A stretch of 64,000 nucleotides of DNA from Streptomyces aculeolatus. GTDB taxonomy: Bacteria; Actinomycetota; Actinomycetes; Streptomycetales; Streptomycetaceae. How positions within the stretch are numbered: the stretch's first letter is position 1; each line of letters starts with the position of its first letter. The position numbers and the translations under genes were made by a program. Under the pieces are notes generated by a model. That model was given only the letters and a program-made list of their open reading frames with translations. It was not told the origin of the DNA and made no database searches. Shown in pieces: positions 14,309-22,486 of the stretch. The stretch spans positions 1-64,000 of the forward strand of contig NZ_JAINRD010000015.1 in NCBI RefSeq assembly GCF_020400605.1, read 5' to 3'.

Positions 14309-15763
14309 ATGGCTTCCCGTAAGAGCGGCGGCAGGGACCGCCCCGCGTACCGCTGCTCCGAGTGCGGCTGGTCCACCGTGAAGTGGCTCGGCCGCTGCCC
14401 CGAGTGCCAGGCGTGGGGCACGATCGAGGAGGTCGGGGCGCCCGCGGTGAAGACCACGGCCGCCGGCCGGGTCACGACGTCCGCCCTGCCCATCGCGCAG
14501 GTCGACGCCCGCCGCGTCGAGGCCCGCGGCACCGGGGTGCCGGAGCTGGACCGGGTGCTCGGCGGCGGGCTCGTGCCGGGCGCGGTGGTGCTGATGGCCG
14601 GCGAGCCCGGTGTGGGCAAGTCGACGCTGCTGCTCGACGTCGCCGCGAAGGCCGCGGTCGGCGGGGAGCGCACGCTGTACGTGACGGGAGAGGAGTCCGC
14701 CGGCCAGGTCCGGCTGCGGGCCGACCGCATCGGGGCGCTGAGCGACGGGCTGTACCTGGCCGCAGAGACCGACCTCGCCGCCGTCCTCGCCCACCTCGAC
14801 GAGGTCAAGCCCGCGCTGCTCGTGCTGGACTCCGTGCAGACCGTCGCCTCCGGCGAGATCGACGGCGCCCCCGGCGGCATGGCGCAGGTGCGGGAGGTCG
14901 CCGGCGCGCTGATCCGGGCCTCCAAGGAGCGCGGGATGGCCACGATCCTCGTCGGGCACGTGACGAAGGACGGCGCCATCGCGGGGCCCCGCCTGCTGGA
15001 GCACCTGGTGGACGTCGTGCTGCACATCGAGGGCGACCGGCACGCCCGGCTGCGCCTGGTCCGCGGCATGAAGAACAGGTACGGCGCGACGGACGAGGTC
15101 GGCTGCTTCGAGCTGCACGACGAGGGCATCATCGGCCTCGCCGACCCCAGCGGCCTGTTCCTGACCCGGCGGGACGAGCCCGTGCCGGGCACCTGCCTGA
15201 CGGTGACCCTGGAGGGCCGCCGGCCGCTGGTCGCGGAGGTGCAGGCGCTGACGGTCGACTCGCAGATCCCCTCCCCCCGGCGCACCACGTCCGGCCTGGA
15301 GACCTCCCGGGTCTCGATGATGCTGGCGGTGCTGGAGCAGCGCGGCGACATCCGCGCGCTGTCCAAGCGGGACATCTACAGCGCCACCGTCGGCGGTGTG
15401 AAGCTCTCCGAACCCGCCGCCGACCTGGCCGTCGCGCTCGCGCTGGCCAGCGCCGCGAGCGACACCCCGCTGCCGCAGAACCTGGTCGCGATCGGGGAGG
15501 TCGGCCTCGCCGGCGAGGTGCGGCGGGTGACGGGGGTGGCCCGGCGGCTGGCGGAGGCGGCCCGGCTCGGGTTCACGCAGGCGCTCGTGCCGGCGGATCC
15601 GGGCAAGATCCCGTCGGGCATGAAGGTACGGGAAGTCGCGAACATAGGAGACGCGTTGCGGGCGCTGCCGGCCGGCCGGCGGCGGGCGGGCGGCGAGTCC
15701 CGGGAGGCGGGTGGAGGGAAAGAGCCGAGGGAGTCCCGGCAGCCCGAGGAGGCTCGCCGGTAG
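14309..15763 (+). CDS. radA: DNA repair protein RadA (Sms)
   Basis: RecA-like ATPase/helicase, 484 aa, acting on recombination intermediates. Domains in order: a four-Cys zinc finger (C16, C19, C30, C33), an ATPase core with Walker A GEPGVGKS (98-105), the RadA-specific KNRYG motif (255-259), and a C-terminal Lon-like domain (about 330-440) with EVGLAGEVRRV. The Ser/Glu-rich tail after 455 is variable. TACGTT (14297-14302) ends six bases before ATG 14309 and no ribosome-binding site is seen, so the mRNA is probably leaderless; ATG 14303 is a weaker alternative. disA follows in the same direction, as in many Gram-positive bacteria. Confidence 0.95.
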   Translation: MASRKSGGRDRPAYRCSECGWSTVKWLGRCPECQAWGTIEEVGAPAVKTTAAGRVTTSALPIAQVDARRVEARGTGVPELDRVLGGGLVPGAVVLMAGEPGVGKSTLLLDVAAKAAVGGERTLYVTGEESAGQVRLRADRIGALSDGLYLAAETDLAAVLAHLDEVKPALLVLDSVQTVASGEIDGAPGGMAQVREVAGALIRASKERGMATILVGHVTKDGAIAGPRLLEHLVDVVLHIEGDRHARLRLVRGMKNRYGATDEVGCFELHDEGIIGLADPSGLFLTRRDEPVPGTCLTVTLEGRRPLVAEVQALTVDSQIPSPRRTTSGLETSRVSMMLAVLEQRGDIRALSKRDIYSATVGGVKLSEPAADLAVALALASAASDTPLPQNLVAIGEVGLAGEVRRVTGVARRLAEAARLGFTQALVPADPGKIPSGMKVREVANIGDALRALPAGRRRAGGESREAGGGKEPRESRQPEEARR

Positions 15764-15873
15764 ACTTTGCCCCGGTCTCTTCCGTGCGGGGGAGCGCAGG
15801 GGGCTCGTGCGTGCGCCGCCCGGCGCACGCGTAGAGCACCGAAACGACGACCGGAGGATTCCGGAGGGTTCCA

Positions 15874-16998
15874 GTGGCAGCAGGCGACCGGGTGGGCGCC
15901 CCGGGCAGAGCCGGCGGCAGTTCCGGCTCCGATGCCGCGGTGAGGGCCGCGCTGAGCGCGGTCGCGCCCGGCACGGGGCTGCGCGACGGCCTGGAGCGGG
16001 TCCTCCGCGGCAACACCGGCGGGCTCATCGTGCTGGGCACGGACAAGATCATCGAGTCCATCTGCACCGGCGGCTTCGTGCTGGACGTCGAGTTCACCGC
16101 GACCCGGCTGCGGGAGCTGTGCAAGCTCGACGGCGCCGTGGTCCTCGACCAGGACATCACGCGGATCGAGCGCGCGGGCGTGCAGCTGCTGCCCGACGCC
16201 TCGATCCCCACCGAGGAGACCGGCACCCGCCACCGCACCGCGCAGCGGGTGTCGATCCAGAGCGGCTTCCCCGTCGTCTCCGTCAGCCAGTCGATGCGGC
16301 TCATCGCGCTGTACGTCGACGGCCAGCGGCGCGTGCTGGAGGACTCCGCCGCGATCCTCTCCCGGGCCAACCAGGCGCTGGCCACGCTGGAGCGGTACAA
16401 GCTGCGGCTGGACGAGGTCGCCGGCACGCTCTCCGCGCTGGAGATCGAGGACCTGGTGACCGTGCGGGACGTCTCCGCGGTCGCGCAGCGGCTGGAGATG
16501 GTGCGCCGGATCGCCACCGAGATCGCGGAGTACGTGGTCGAGCTGGGCACCGACGGCCGGCTGCTGTCCCTCCAGCTCGACGAGCTGATCGCGGGCGTCG
16601 AGCCGGAACGCCAGCTCGTCGTCAGGGACTACGTCCCGGAGCGCACCGGCCGCCGCCCGCACACCGTGGAGCGCGCCCTCACCGAGCTGGACCGGCTCTC
16701 CCACGGCGAGCTGCTGGAACTGCCCATCGTGGCCCGCTCGCTGGGCTACACGGGCGTGCCCGAGACCCTCGACGCGGCGGTCTCGCCGCGCGGTTACCGG
16801 CTGCTGGCCAAGGTGCCGCGCATCCCCAGCGCCGTCATCGACCGGCTGGTGGAGCACTTCGGCGGCCTGCAGAAGCTCCTCGCGGCCAGCGTCGACGACC
16901 TGCAGACGGTCGACGGCGTGGGCGAGGCGCGGGCGCGGTCGGTGCGCGAGGGGCTGTCGCGGCTGGCGGAGTCGTCGATCCTGGAGCGCTACGTCTGA
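15874..16998 (+). CDS. disA: Diadenylate cyclase / DNA integrity scanning protein
   Basis: Makes c-di-AMP from two ATP while scanning DNA for lesions; 374 aa, octameric in the family. Seen: the DAC domain with DGA (86-88) and RHRT (119-122) active-site motifs, a helical spine, and a C-terminal helix-hairpin-helix (about 325-370, LQTVDGVGEARARSVREGL). GTG 15874 follows GGAGGG. It lies 110 bp after radA in the same direction; RadA is a known DisA partner in Bacillus. The Gly/Ser-rich first 20 residues are an actinobacterial extension. Confidence 0.96.
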   Translation: MAAGDRVGAPGRAGGSSGSDAAVRAALSAVAPGTGLRDGLERVLRGNTGGLIVLGTDKIIESICTGGFVLDVEFTATRLRELCKLDGAVVLDQDITRIERAGVQLLPDASIPTEETGTRHRTAQRVSIQSGFPVVSVSQSMRLIALYVDGQRRVLEDSAAILSRANQALATLERYKLRLDEVAGTLSALEIEDLVTVRDVSAVAQRLEMVRRIATEIAEYVVELGTDGRLLSLQLDELIAGVEPERQLVVRDYVPERTGRRPHTVERALTELDRLSHGELLELPIVARSLGYTGVPETLDAAVSPRGYRLLAKVPRIPSAVIDRLVEHFGGLQKLLAASVDDLQTVDGVGEARARSVREGLSRLAESSILERYV

Positions 16999-17065
16999 CG
17001 CGGGAGGGGTACGGCTGTCAACGTGCCGTGCGCGGGTTCCTCATCCGGACGTATGGCCGTCAACG

Positions 17066-17080
17066 CCCCGCCGCGCGGGG
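17066..17080. terminator. GC hairpin between convergent disA and the membrane-anchored protein gene
   Basis: CCCCGC (17066-17071) pairs with GCGGGG (17075-17080) around CGC. It lies five bases past the 3' end of the leftward gene and 68 bases after disA. There is no T-tract; a shared weak terminator is plausible. Confidence 0.35.
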
Positions 17081-17084
17081 GTGG

Positions 17085-17963
17085 TTACGCCTTCTCCAGC
17101 ACGAACGGCGCCGTCGCAGCCGCGAAGCCGGCCGCGCTGACCTCCGCCTCGTAGCTCCCGGCGCCCGCCGTGCCCGCCTTCGGCGTCGCGCAGCGCGGCT
17201 CGCTCGCCCGCATGTCCCACTCGTACGTCCGCGAGACCTCGCTGCCCGCCGGCACCGCCAGCAGGATCGGGTCGGTCGTCCACGGGCAGTCGTCCGACGC
17301 CCACCACTGGCTCTCGCCGCCGGTCGCCGTCGAGATCGTGAGCACCGTCGAGGTCGGCGAGAAGTCCAGCTTGCAGTCCTCGGCACCGGAGTTGACCGCG
17401 GTCAGCTCGAACACCGGCCGCTCCCCCGGCGCGTACGAGCGCTCCTCGCTGCGCAGCGTCAGCTCCACGTCGTCCGGGTCGCACGCGGCCATGGACGAGC
17501 CGGCCGGCACGCCGTCCGAGCCCACGCCGAAGCCGCCGCCCGCGGTGCCCGCGCCGCCCCCGGAACCGGCGCCGCCGGCGGAGCCGCCGTCCTCGCCGCC
17601 GGAGCCGTTGCCGCCGTCGCCGCCTTCGCCGTCGCCGGAGCCGCCCGAGCCCTCGGAGTCGCCGGAACCGCCGCCGTCCTCCTCGTCGGAGCCGCCGGAA
17701 CCGCCGGAGCCACCCGAGCCGCCGCCGTCCTCCTCGCGGCCCCCGGGTGGGTTGTCGATCACCGACGAGTCGTCGGTCGGCCCCGGAGTGATCGACTCCG
17801 CAGGGTTCTTGCCCTCGTTGGCGGCGTTCTCGCTGCCGCCCCCGAGGTTGATGACGAGGATGGCGAAAATCGCGAGCACGGCGAGCAGGCCGATGAGGAC
17901 CGCGCGGCGCCGCCAGTAGATGGCGGACGGCAGCGGACCGACAGGGCGGCGGAAAGATCCCAC
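17085..17963 (-). CDS. Membrane-anchored extracytoplasmic protein with Gly/Ser/Glu linker
   Basis: 292 aa. Basic N-terminus, one TM segment (about residues 18-42, AVLIGLLAVLAIFAILVI), then an approximately 110-residue low-complexity linker of GG, SG and ED units (about 65-160), then a globular domain of about 130 residues with four Cys. That domain has a beta-sandwich look (LTLRSEERSYAPGERPVFELTAVNSG), as in many actinobacterial envelope proteins. GTG 17963 follows TAAGGT by six bases. It is divergent from the PAP2 gene and convergent with disA. A surface role is inferred; no family name is claimed. Confidence 0.75.
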   Translation of the reverse strand: MGSFRRPVGPLPSAIYWRRRAVLIGLLAVLAIFAILVINLGGGSENAANEGKNPAESITPGPTDDSSVIDNPPGGREEDGGGSGGSGGSGGSDEEDGGGSGDSEGSGGSGDGEGGDGGNGSGGEDGGSAGGAGSGGGAGTAGGGFGVGSDGVPAGSSMAACDPDDVELTLRSEERSYAPGERPVFELTAVNSGAEDCKLDFSPTSTVLTISTATGGESQWWASDDCPWTTDPILLAVPAGSEVSRTYEWDMRASEPRCATPKAGTAGAGSYEAEVSAAGFAAATAPFVLEKA

Positions 17964-18018
17964 GCGGAAACCTTACGAGACTTGGGGCGCAAGGCGGTCC
18001 CGTACCCGCCGCGCGGTC

Positions 18019-18050
18019 TGACTTTCGTCAGGGGAGCGTACTGACTTTCG
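18019..18050. promoter_or_regulatory. Tandem operator boxes of the PAP2 promoter
   Basis: TGACTTTCGTCA (18019-18030) and TGACTTTCG (18042-18050) start exactly 23 bases apart. The second box starts 37 bases before the -10 TACCGT (18079-18084). Fourteen bases of the first box region (18019-18032) are identical, inverted, to 4073-4086 in the histidine kinase/dedA promoter region. No consensus -35 is present, so positive control by the bound regulator is likely. Confidence 0.65.
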
Positions 18051-18090
18051 CCGGAAGTGGTGAACCGAACACGCTTCGTACCGTCCCGGC

Positions 18091-18669
18091 ATGAACGACG
18101 AGTTGTACCGGGACGTCACCTCGCTCGCCCGCCGCACGCCCGACTGGCTGCACATGCTCGCCGAGTACGGCACGGACGCCGGACTGGTGCTGCTGGCCGC
18201 GCTCTTCGCCGCCGCGTGGTGGGCGGCGCCGCGGCGCGCGCCGGTCGTGGCGGGGGCGGTGGGCACGCTGGCGGCGTACGGGCTGAGCGAGTTGGTGAAG
18301 GTGTGGGTGGCACGGGAGCGGCCGTGCCGGGCGGTGGACGGGGCGGCGGAGCCGCTGGCGGACTGCCCGCCGCCGGGCGACTGGTCGTTCCCGAGCAACC
18401 ACGCGACGATCGCCGGCGCCGCCGCCGTCGCGCTGGCGGTGGCGTGGCCGCGGATCACGGCGTGGGTGCTGCCGTTCGGCGTGCTGCTGGGGGCGTCACG
18501 GGTCTTCGTCGGCGTGCACTATCCGCTCGACGTGGCGGCCGGCCTCGCCCTCGGCGCGGCGGTCGCGGCGCCCTGCGCGGCCCTTGCGCGCATACGGATC
18601 GGGGCCACCGGAAGACGCCGCCGGCGGGGGGCGAACGCTCTCGCAAGGACGACGTCCCCCATTGAGTGA
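18091..18669 (+). CDS. PAP2 superfamily phosphatase
   Basis: Integral membrane phosphatase of 192 aa, probably acting on undecaprenyl pyrophosphate or other lipid phosphates at the outer face. The three PAP2 motifs are visible: KVWVARERP (about 70-78), FPSNHATIAG (about 100-109) and SRVFVGVHYPLDVAAG (about 137-152). It has four to five TM segments. The start ATG 18091 lies six bases after TACCGT, so it is probably leaderless. It shares tandem boxes at identical spacing with the dedA and histidine kinase promoters, which suggests a common undecaprenyl-carrier stress response (inference). Confidence 0.88.
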   Translation: MNDELYRDVTSLARRTPDWLHMLAEYGTDAGLVLLAALFAAAWWAAPRRAPVVAGAVGTLAAYGLSELVKVWVARERPCRAVDGAAEPLADCPPPGDWSFPSNHATIAGAAAVALAVAWPRITAWVLPFGVLLGASRVFVGVHYPLDVAAGLALGAAVAAPCAALARIRIGATGRRRRRGANALARTTSPIE

Positions 18670-18742
18670 CAACGTCACCCGTGGGAGTGAGAAGCGCCGA
18701 ACCACCCCGATCCGTACGCGACTATGCGCCTACGTTCGCGGG

Positions 18743-20578
18743 GTGACGAGCAGCAGCCCCGACCCCGAACCCGCCCGGCAGCCGCCGCCACAGCACCCGC
18801 CCGAGCAGTACGAGCCCTACCTGGACGGCCTGTTCACCTACTGCATGTCGGTGCTGTGCGACCACGACGGCGCCGTCGCCGCCCTGGGCGACGTACTCGC
18901 GATCGCCGAACGCCAGCCGCGGCGGCGGCCCGCGACGCCCGCCGAGTGGCGGCCCTGGCTGTACTCGCTGGCCCGCTGGGCCTGCGTGCGCCGGCTGGAC
19001 CAGAAGCCCGGCCACAGAGCGGCGCAGCGCTCGGCGCAGCGGGCCGCGCACAGGCCCGCCCAGCGGCCGGTCCCGAAGCACCCCGGCGAGGAGAAGCGAT
19101 CCTCCGACGCCACGGCGCCGGCACCGGCGCCGGACGCCGGGCAGGCACCGGACGCAGCGGACGCCGAGGACGCCGCCGCGCAGCTGCACCGCAGCGAACT
19201 GGCCACGCTCGCCTGGCCCGAGGCCGCCGGCACCACCCCCGAGCAGCGCGAGGCGCTGGAGCTGGCCGTACGCCACCGGCTGCCCGCCGACGAGGTCGCC
19301 ACCGTCCTCGGCCAGCACCCGGACGCGGCCCGCGTGCTGCTGTCCACCGCCGCCGCCGAGGTCGAAAGGACCCGGGCCGCGCTCGCCGTCCGCGACCAGC
19401 ACGGCTGCGCGGCCATCGCACGCCTGGCCGGGGACGGCCGGGTGTTCCTCAGCGCCGCCCTGAGCCGCGAGCTGGTCCGGCACGTCGACGACTGCGCCGA
19501 GTGCCGTCGCGCCGCCGAGCGGGCGGGCGCCGGCTGGGCCTGGCCGGGCACGCTGCGCGCCGCGCGGCCCGAGGGCCCGCTGCCGGTGCTGGCGGCGCCC
19601 CGCGCGGCCGCGTACACGGCGATGCTGCACGCCCAGCGCATCCGCTTCGTGCACGCGCCGCGCTTCGACCGCCGCGGCTACCCGCGCGACCCCCGGCACC
19701 GCGCAGCCCGCCGCGGCCGGCTGCGCTCCCGCGCGGTGACGTCGACCGTCGTGGCCACCGTCCTCGCGGCGCCGGTGCTGGCGCTGTGGGCCGCGAACCG
19801 CGGCGCGCCGGCGACCGGCGAGGCGCAGTCCGGCTGGCCCCCGCCGAGCGCGGACGCCGACGAGCCGGAGTCGCTGGACGGCCGCCCGGTGGAGAAGGCC
19901 GGCAGCGCGCACGACGGCACCGGTCCCGGGGCGTCGCACGGGGGCAAGCGGCCGGACGTGTCGGTGGAGGTCGTCGACCGCGGCGGCCGGGTGCCGGGCC
20001 GGCCGGGGGTGGGCCCGGGCCGGCTGACGGTGGAGGCGTGGCCGGCCGGGGAGACCACGTACCTGCGGCTGCGGGCGTCCGGCGGCGAGCCGGTCGCGTG
20101 GCGGCTCGGTACGGACGCGGGGTGGCTGCGGTTCAGCGCGACCTACGGGGCGCTGCGGCCGGGCGAGGCGGCGACGGTCGCGGTGACGGTGGCGGAGGCG
20201 AGCGAGCCGCGGCAGGGCTGGCAGGCGCGGGTGTACGTGTCCCCGGGCGACGCGGCGATCCTGATCACGGGCGCGGGCAGCGGCCGCACGGGTACGGGGC
20301 CGGGGCCGGGGTCGCCCGGCCCGTCCCGGCCGCCGGCGTCGGACCCGCCGGACTCCCCGTCCCCGCCGGGTTCGCCGGACCCCTCGGACCCGGACCCGTC
20401 GCCGTCCGACCCGGATCCGTCGCCCTCGGATCCGGACCCGTCGCCGTCGGACCCGGACCCGGGCCCCTCGGACCCCGACCCGTCGCCCTCGGACCCGGAT
20501 CCCACACCGACCGCGTCCGCCACGGACCCGGACCCGGACCCGGACCCGCCGGGCTCGTCCCCGGCGCGGACGCCGTAG
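18743..20578 (+). CDS. One-piece sigma-like / zinc-finger / TM / BACON-domain protein
   Basis: 611 aa. In order: an ECF sigma region 2-like helix set (about 24-85, LFTYCMSVLCDHDGAVAALG ... WLYSLARWACVRRL), a low-complexity linker, a region 4-like HTH (about 161-216, LPADEVATVLGQHPDAARVL), an anti-sigma-type zinc motif H247-x3-C251-x2-C254, one TM segment (about 331-352), a BACON-like beta domain (about 425-510, with VAWRLGTDAGWLRFSATYG) and a Ser-Asp-Pro repeat tail (about 520-611). Sigma and anti-sigma parts in one membrane-bound chain would need release by proteolysis, or the sigma part may have lost RNA polymerase binding. GTG 18743 lies six bases after TACGTT (leaderless). Confidence 0.75.
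   Translation: MTSSSPDPEPARQPPPQHPPEQYEPYLDGLFTYCMSVLCDHDGAVAALGDVLAIAERQPRRRPATPAEWRPWLYSLARWACVRRLDQKPGHRAAQRSAQRAAHRPAQRPVPKHPGEEKRSSDATAPAPAPDAGQAPDAADAEDAAAQLHRSELATLAWPEAAGTTPEQREALELAVRHRLPADEVATVLGQHPDAARVLLSTAAAEVERTRAALAVRDQHGCAAIARLAGDGRVFLSAALSRELVRHVDDCAECRRAAERAGAGWAWPGTLRAARPEGPLPVLAAPRAAAYTAMLHAQRIRFVHAPRFDRRGYPRDPRHRAARRGRLRSRAVTSTVVATVLAAPVLALWAANRGAPATGEAQSGWPPPSADADEPESLDGRPVEKAGSAHDGTGPGASHGGKRPDVSVEVVDRGGRVPGRPGVGPGRLTVEAWPAGETTYLRLRASGGEPVAWRLGTDAGWLRFSATYGALRPGEAATVAVTVAEASEPRQGWQARVYVSPGDAAILITGAGSGRTGTGPGPGSPGPSRPPASDPPDSPSPPGSPDPSDPDPSPSDPDPSPSDPDPSPSDPDPGPSDPDPSPSDPDPTPTASATDPDPDPDPPGSSPARTP
20382..20548 (+). repeat. Tandem codon repeats encoding SDPDPSP units
   Basis: About 18-base units encoding S-D-P-D-P-[SG]-P repeat through the C-terminal tail of the BACON protein. 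The units differ mainly at third positions (gat/gac, tcc/tcg), so they are old or under codon selection. They form a cell-wall-spanning type of Pro-rich stalk. Confidence 0.75.
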
Positions 20579-20631
20579 CGGTCGGGCCCCGCGCCCCGTA
20601 CGGCCGTCAGTCGGCAGTCGGAGTCCGCCCC

Positions 20632-21474
20632 TCAGTCCGCCGGGTGCGGTGCCGGGAGCGCTCCGTGCCCGGCGCCGCGCAGGCGCTCCTCGCACAGCTC
20701 CGCCAGCCGGGCGTATCCCTTCTCGCCCATCAGCTCCACCAGCTCCGGCCGGTACGACTCGTACACCGCCCGGCCGCCGCCGTGGGCGGACGGCGCGGAC
20801 GTGCACCACCAGTGCAGGTCGTGGCCGCCCGGGCCCCAGCCGCGGCGGTCGTACTCGCCGATCGAGACCATCAGGACCTTGGTGTCGTCCGGGCGCGTGA
20901 TCCAGTCGTAGGACCGGCGGACCGGCAGCTGCCAGCAGACGTCCGGCTTGGTCTCCAGCGGCTCGCGGCCCTCGCGGAGCGCCAGCAGGTGGAGCGCGCA
21001 GCCCGTGCCGCCGGGGAAGCCGGCGCGGTTGTGGAAGACGCAGGCGCCGTCCACGCGGCGCGTCTTGCGTTCGCCGTCCTCGTCGGTCTCGGTCCAGCCG
21101 GCCGGGCCGCGGCCCTCCGCGTGGTACTGCCACAGCTCGGGTGTGAGCCGCCGCACATGCCCGGCGACCCGTTTCTCGTCGTCCTTGTCGGAGAAGTGCG
21201 CGCCCAGCGTGCAGCAGCCGTCGTCGGGTCCTGCGGGGTCGATGCCCTGGCAGCCGCGGCCGAAGATGCACGACCAGCGTGACGTCAGCCACGTCAGGTC
21301 GCAGCGGAAGACCTGTTCGTCGTCGGCGGGGTCCGGAAACTCCACCCACGCGCGGGCGAAGTCGAGCCCGACCTCCTCGGCCCGCGCGTCCGCCCGCGGC
21401 TTCGCCCGGGCGGCACTCTCGCGTACGACGCCCGAACCGGCTTGCGTTTTGCCCTGTTTCTTCCTCTTGCTCAC
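20632..21474 (-). CDS. YkgJ/DUF3109-like cysteine-cluster protein
   Basis: 280 aa, cytoplasmic. After a basic N-terminus it has a cysteine pattern typical of the zinc/iron-chelating YkgJ/DUF3109 families: RCDLTWLTSRWSCIFGRGC, DGCCTLGAHF, GACVFHN, GCALH and KPDVCWQLPV (spread over about residues 58-205). Such proteins are thought to bind a metal or Fe-S centre; no reaction is known. I chose GTG 21474 (VSKRKKQG) because upstream codons run into the divergent ppx promoter. It is divergent from the Ppx/GppA gene, 46 bp apart. Confidence 0.7.
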   Translation of the reverse strand: MSKRKKQGKTQAGSGVVRESAARAKPRADARAEEVGLDFARAWVEFPDPADDEQVFRCDLTWLTSRWSCIFGRGCQGIDPAGPDDGCCTLGAHFSDKDDEKRVAGHVRRLTPELWQYHAEGRGPAGWTETDEDGERKTRRVDGACVFHNRAGFPGGTGCALHLLALREGREPLETKPDVCWQLPVRRSYDWITRPDDTKVLMVSIGEYDRRGWGPGGHDLHWWCTSAPSAHGGGRAVYESYRPELVELMGEKGYARLAELCEERLRGAGHGALPAPHPAD

Positions 21475-21520
21475 GGGACCCAGCGTACGGCCGCGCGGCA
21501 AGGCGCTAGCGTTTCCCGTT

Positions 21521-22447
21521 ATGCGACTCGGCGTTCTCGATGTGGGCTCGAACACGGTGCACCTGCTGGTGGTGGACGCGCACCCCGGTGCCCGGCCGCT
21601 GCCCGCCTACTCGCACAAGGCGGAGCTGCGGCTCGCCGAACTCCTCGACGAGGAGGGTGCCATCGCCGACGACGGGGTCGAACGGCTGATAGCCACGATT
21701 CACGAGGCACTGCAGGTTTCGGAGGACAAGGGCGCAGAAGACGTGCTCCCGTTCGCGACCTCCGCCGTCCGCGAAGCGGCCAACGCCGAGTCCGTGCTCG
21801 CGCGGGTCGCCGACGAGACGGGCGTGAAGCTCACCGTCCTGACCGGCGAGGAGGAGGCGCGGCTCACGTTCCTGGCCGCGCGCCGCTGGTTCGGCTGGTC
21901 GGCCGGGAAGCTGCTGGTGCTGGACATCGGCGGCGGGTCGCTGGAGATCGCGTACGGGATCGACGAGGACCCCGACAAGGCGGTCTCCCTGCCGCTCGGG
22001 GCCGGCCGGCTGACCTCCGCCTGGCTGCCCGGGGACCCGCCGGACCCCGACGACGTACGGGCCCTGCGGCGGTACGTGCGCGCGCAGATCGCCCGGGTCG
22101 TCAGCGAGTTCAGCCGGCTCGGTGAGCCGGATCACGTGGTGGCGACGTCCAAGACGTACCGGCAGCTCGCCCGGATCTCGGGCGCGGCGCGCTCCGCGGA
22201 GGGGCTGTACACGCACCGGGCGCTGTCCGCGAAGGCCCTGGAGGAGTGGGTGCCGCGGCTGGCGGCGATGCCGGCGGCGGAGCGCGCGGAGTTGCCGGGG
22301 GTGTCGGAGGGCAGGGCGCGGCAGTTGCTCGCGGGGGCGCTGGTGGCGGAGGGGGCAATGGACCTGTTCGGGGTGGAAACGGTGGAAATCTGCCCGTGGG
22401 CGCTGCGCGAGGGGGTCATCCTGAAGCGGCTGGACCAGTTGTCGTGA
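21521..22447 (+). CDS. Ppx/GppA exopolyphosphatase-like phosphatase
   Basis: 308 aa ASKHA-fold enzyme hydrolysing polyphosphate and/or pppGpp. Seen: phosphate 1 motif LGVLDVGSNTVHLLVVD at the start, the catalytic loop ATSAVREAAN, TGEEEARLTF, phosphate 2 VLDIGGGSLEI and the C-terminal ATSKTYRQLA. The length fits the short actinobacterial form (about 310 aa) lacking the C-terminal HD domain. TAGCGT (21507-21512) lies eight bases before ATG 21521, so it may be leaderless. The isomerase-like gene follows after 39 bp. Confidence 0.9.
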   Translation: MRLGVLDVGSNTVHLLVVDAHPGARPLPAYSHKAELRLAELLDEEGAIADDGVERLIATIHEALQVSEDKGAEDVLPFATSAVREAANAESVLARVADETGVKLTVLTGEEEARLTFLAARRWFGWSAGKLLVLDIGGGSLEIAYGIDEDPDKAVSLPLGAGRLTSAWLPGDPPDPDDVRALRRYVRAQIARVVSEFSRLGEPDHVVATSKTYRQLARISGAARSAEGLYTHRALSAKALEEWVPRLAAMPAAERAELPGVSEGRARQLLAGALVAEGAMDLFGVETVEICPWALREGVILKRLDQLS

Positions 22448-22486
22448 CGGGGGCGGGGCCCGCGTGCGGCCGCGTACCCTGTCCCC

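Noticed and set aside
12260..15118. A 952-codon open frame on the minus strand running through ilvD and antisense to radA
   Set aside because: Only the ilvD part (12260-14113) has family motifs and a ribosome-binding site. The extension is the antisense shadow of radA, as usual in high-GC DNA.
20382..20548. Repeats possibly forming a CRISPR-like or minisatellite array
   Set aside because: They are in-frame Ser-Asp-Pro codons of the BACON protein with no spacers, so they are protein repeats.
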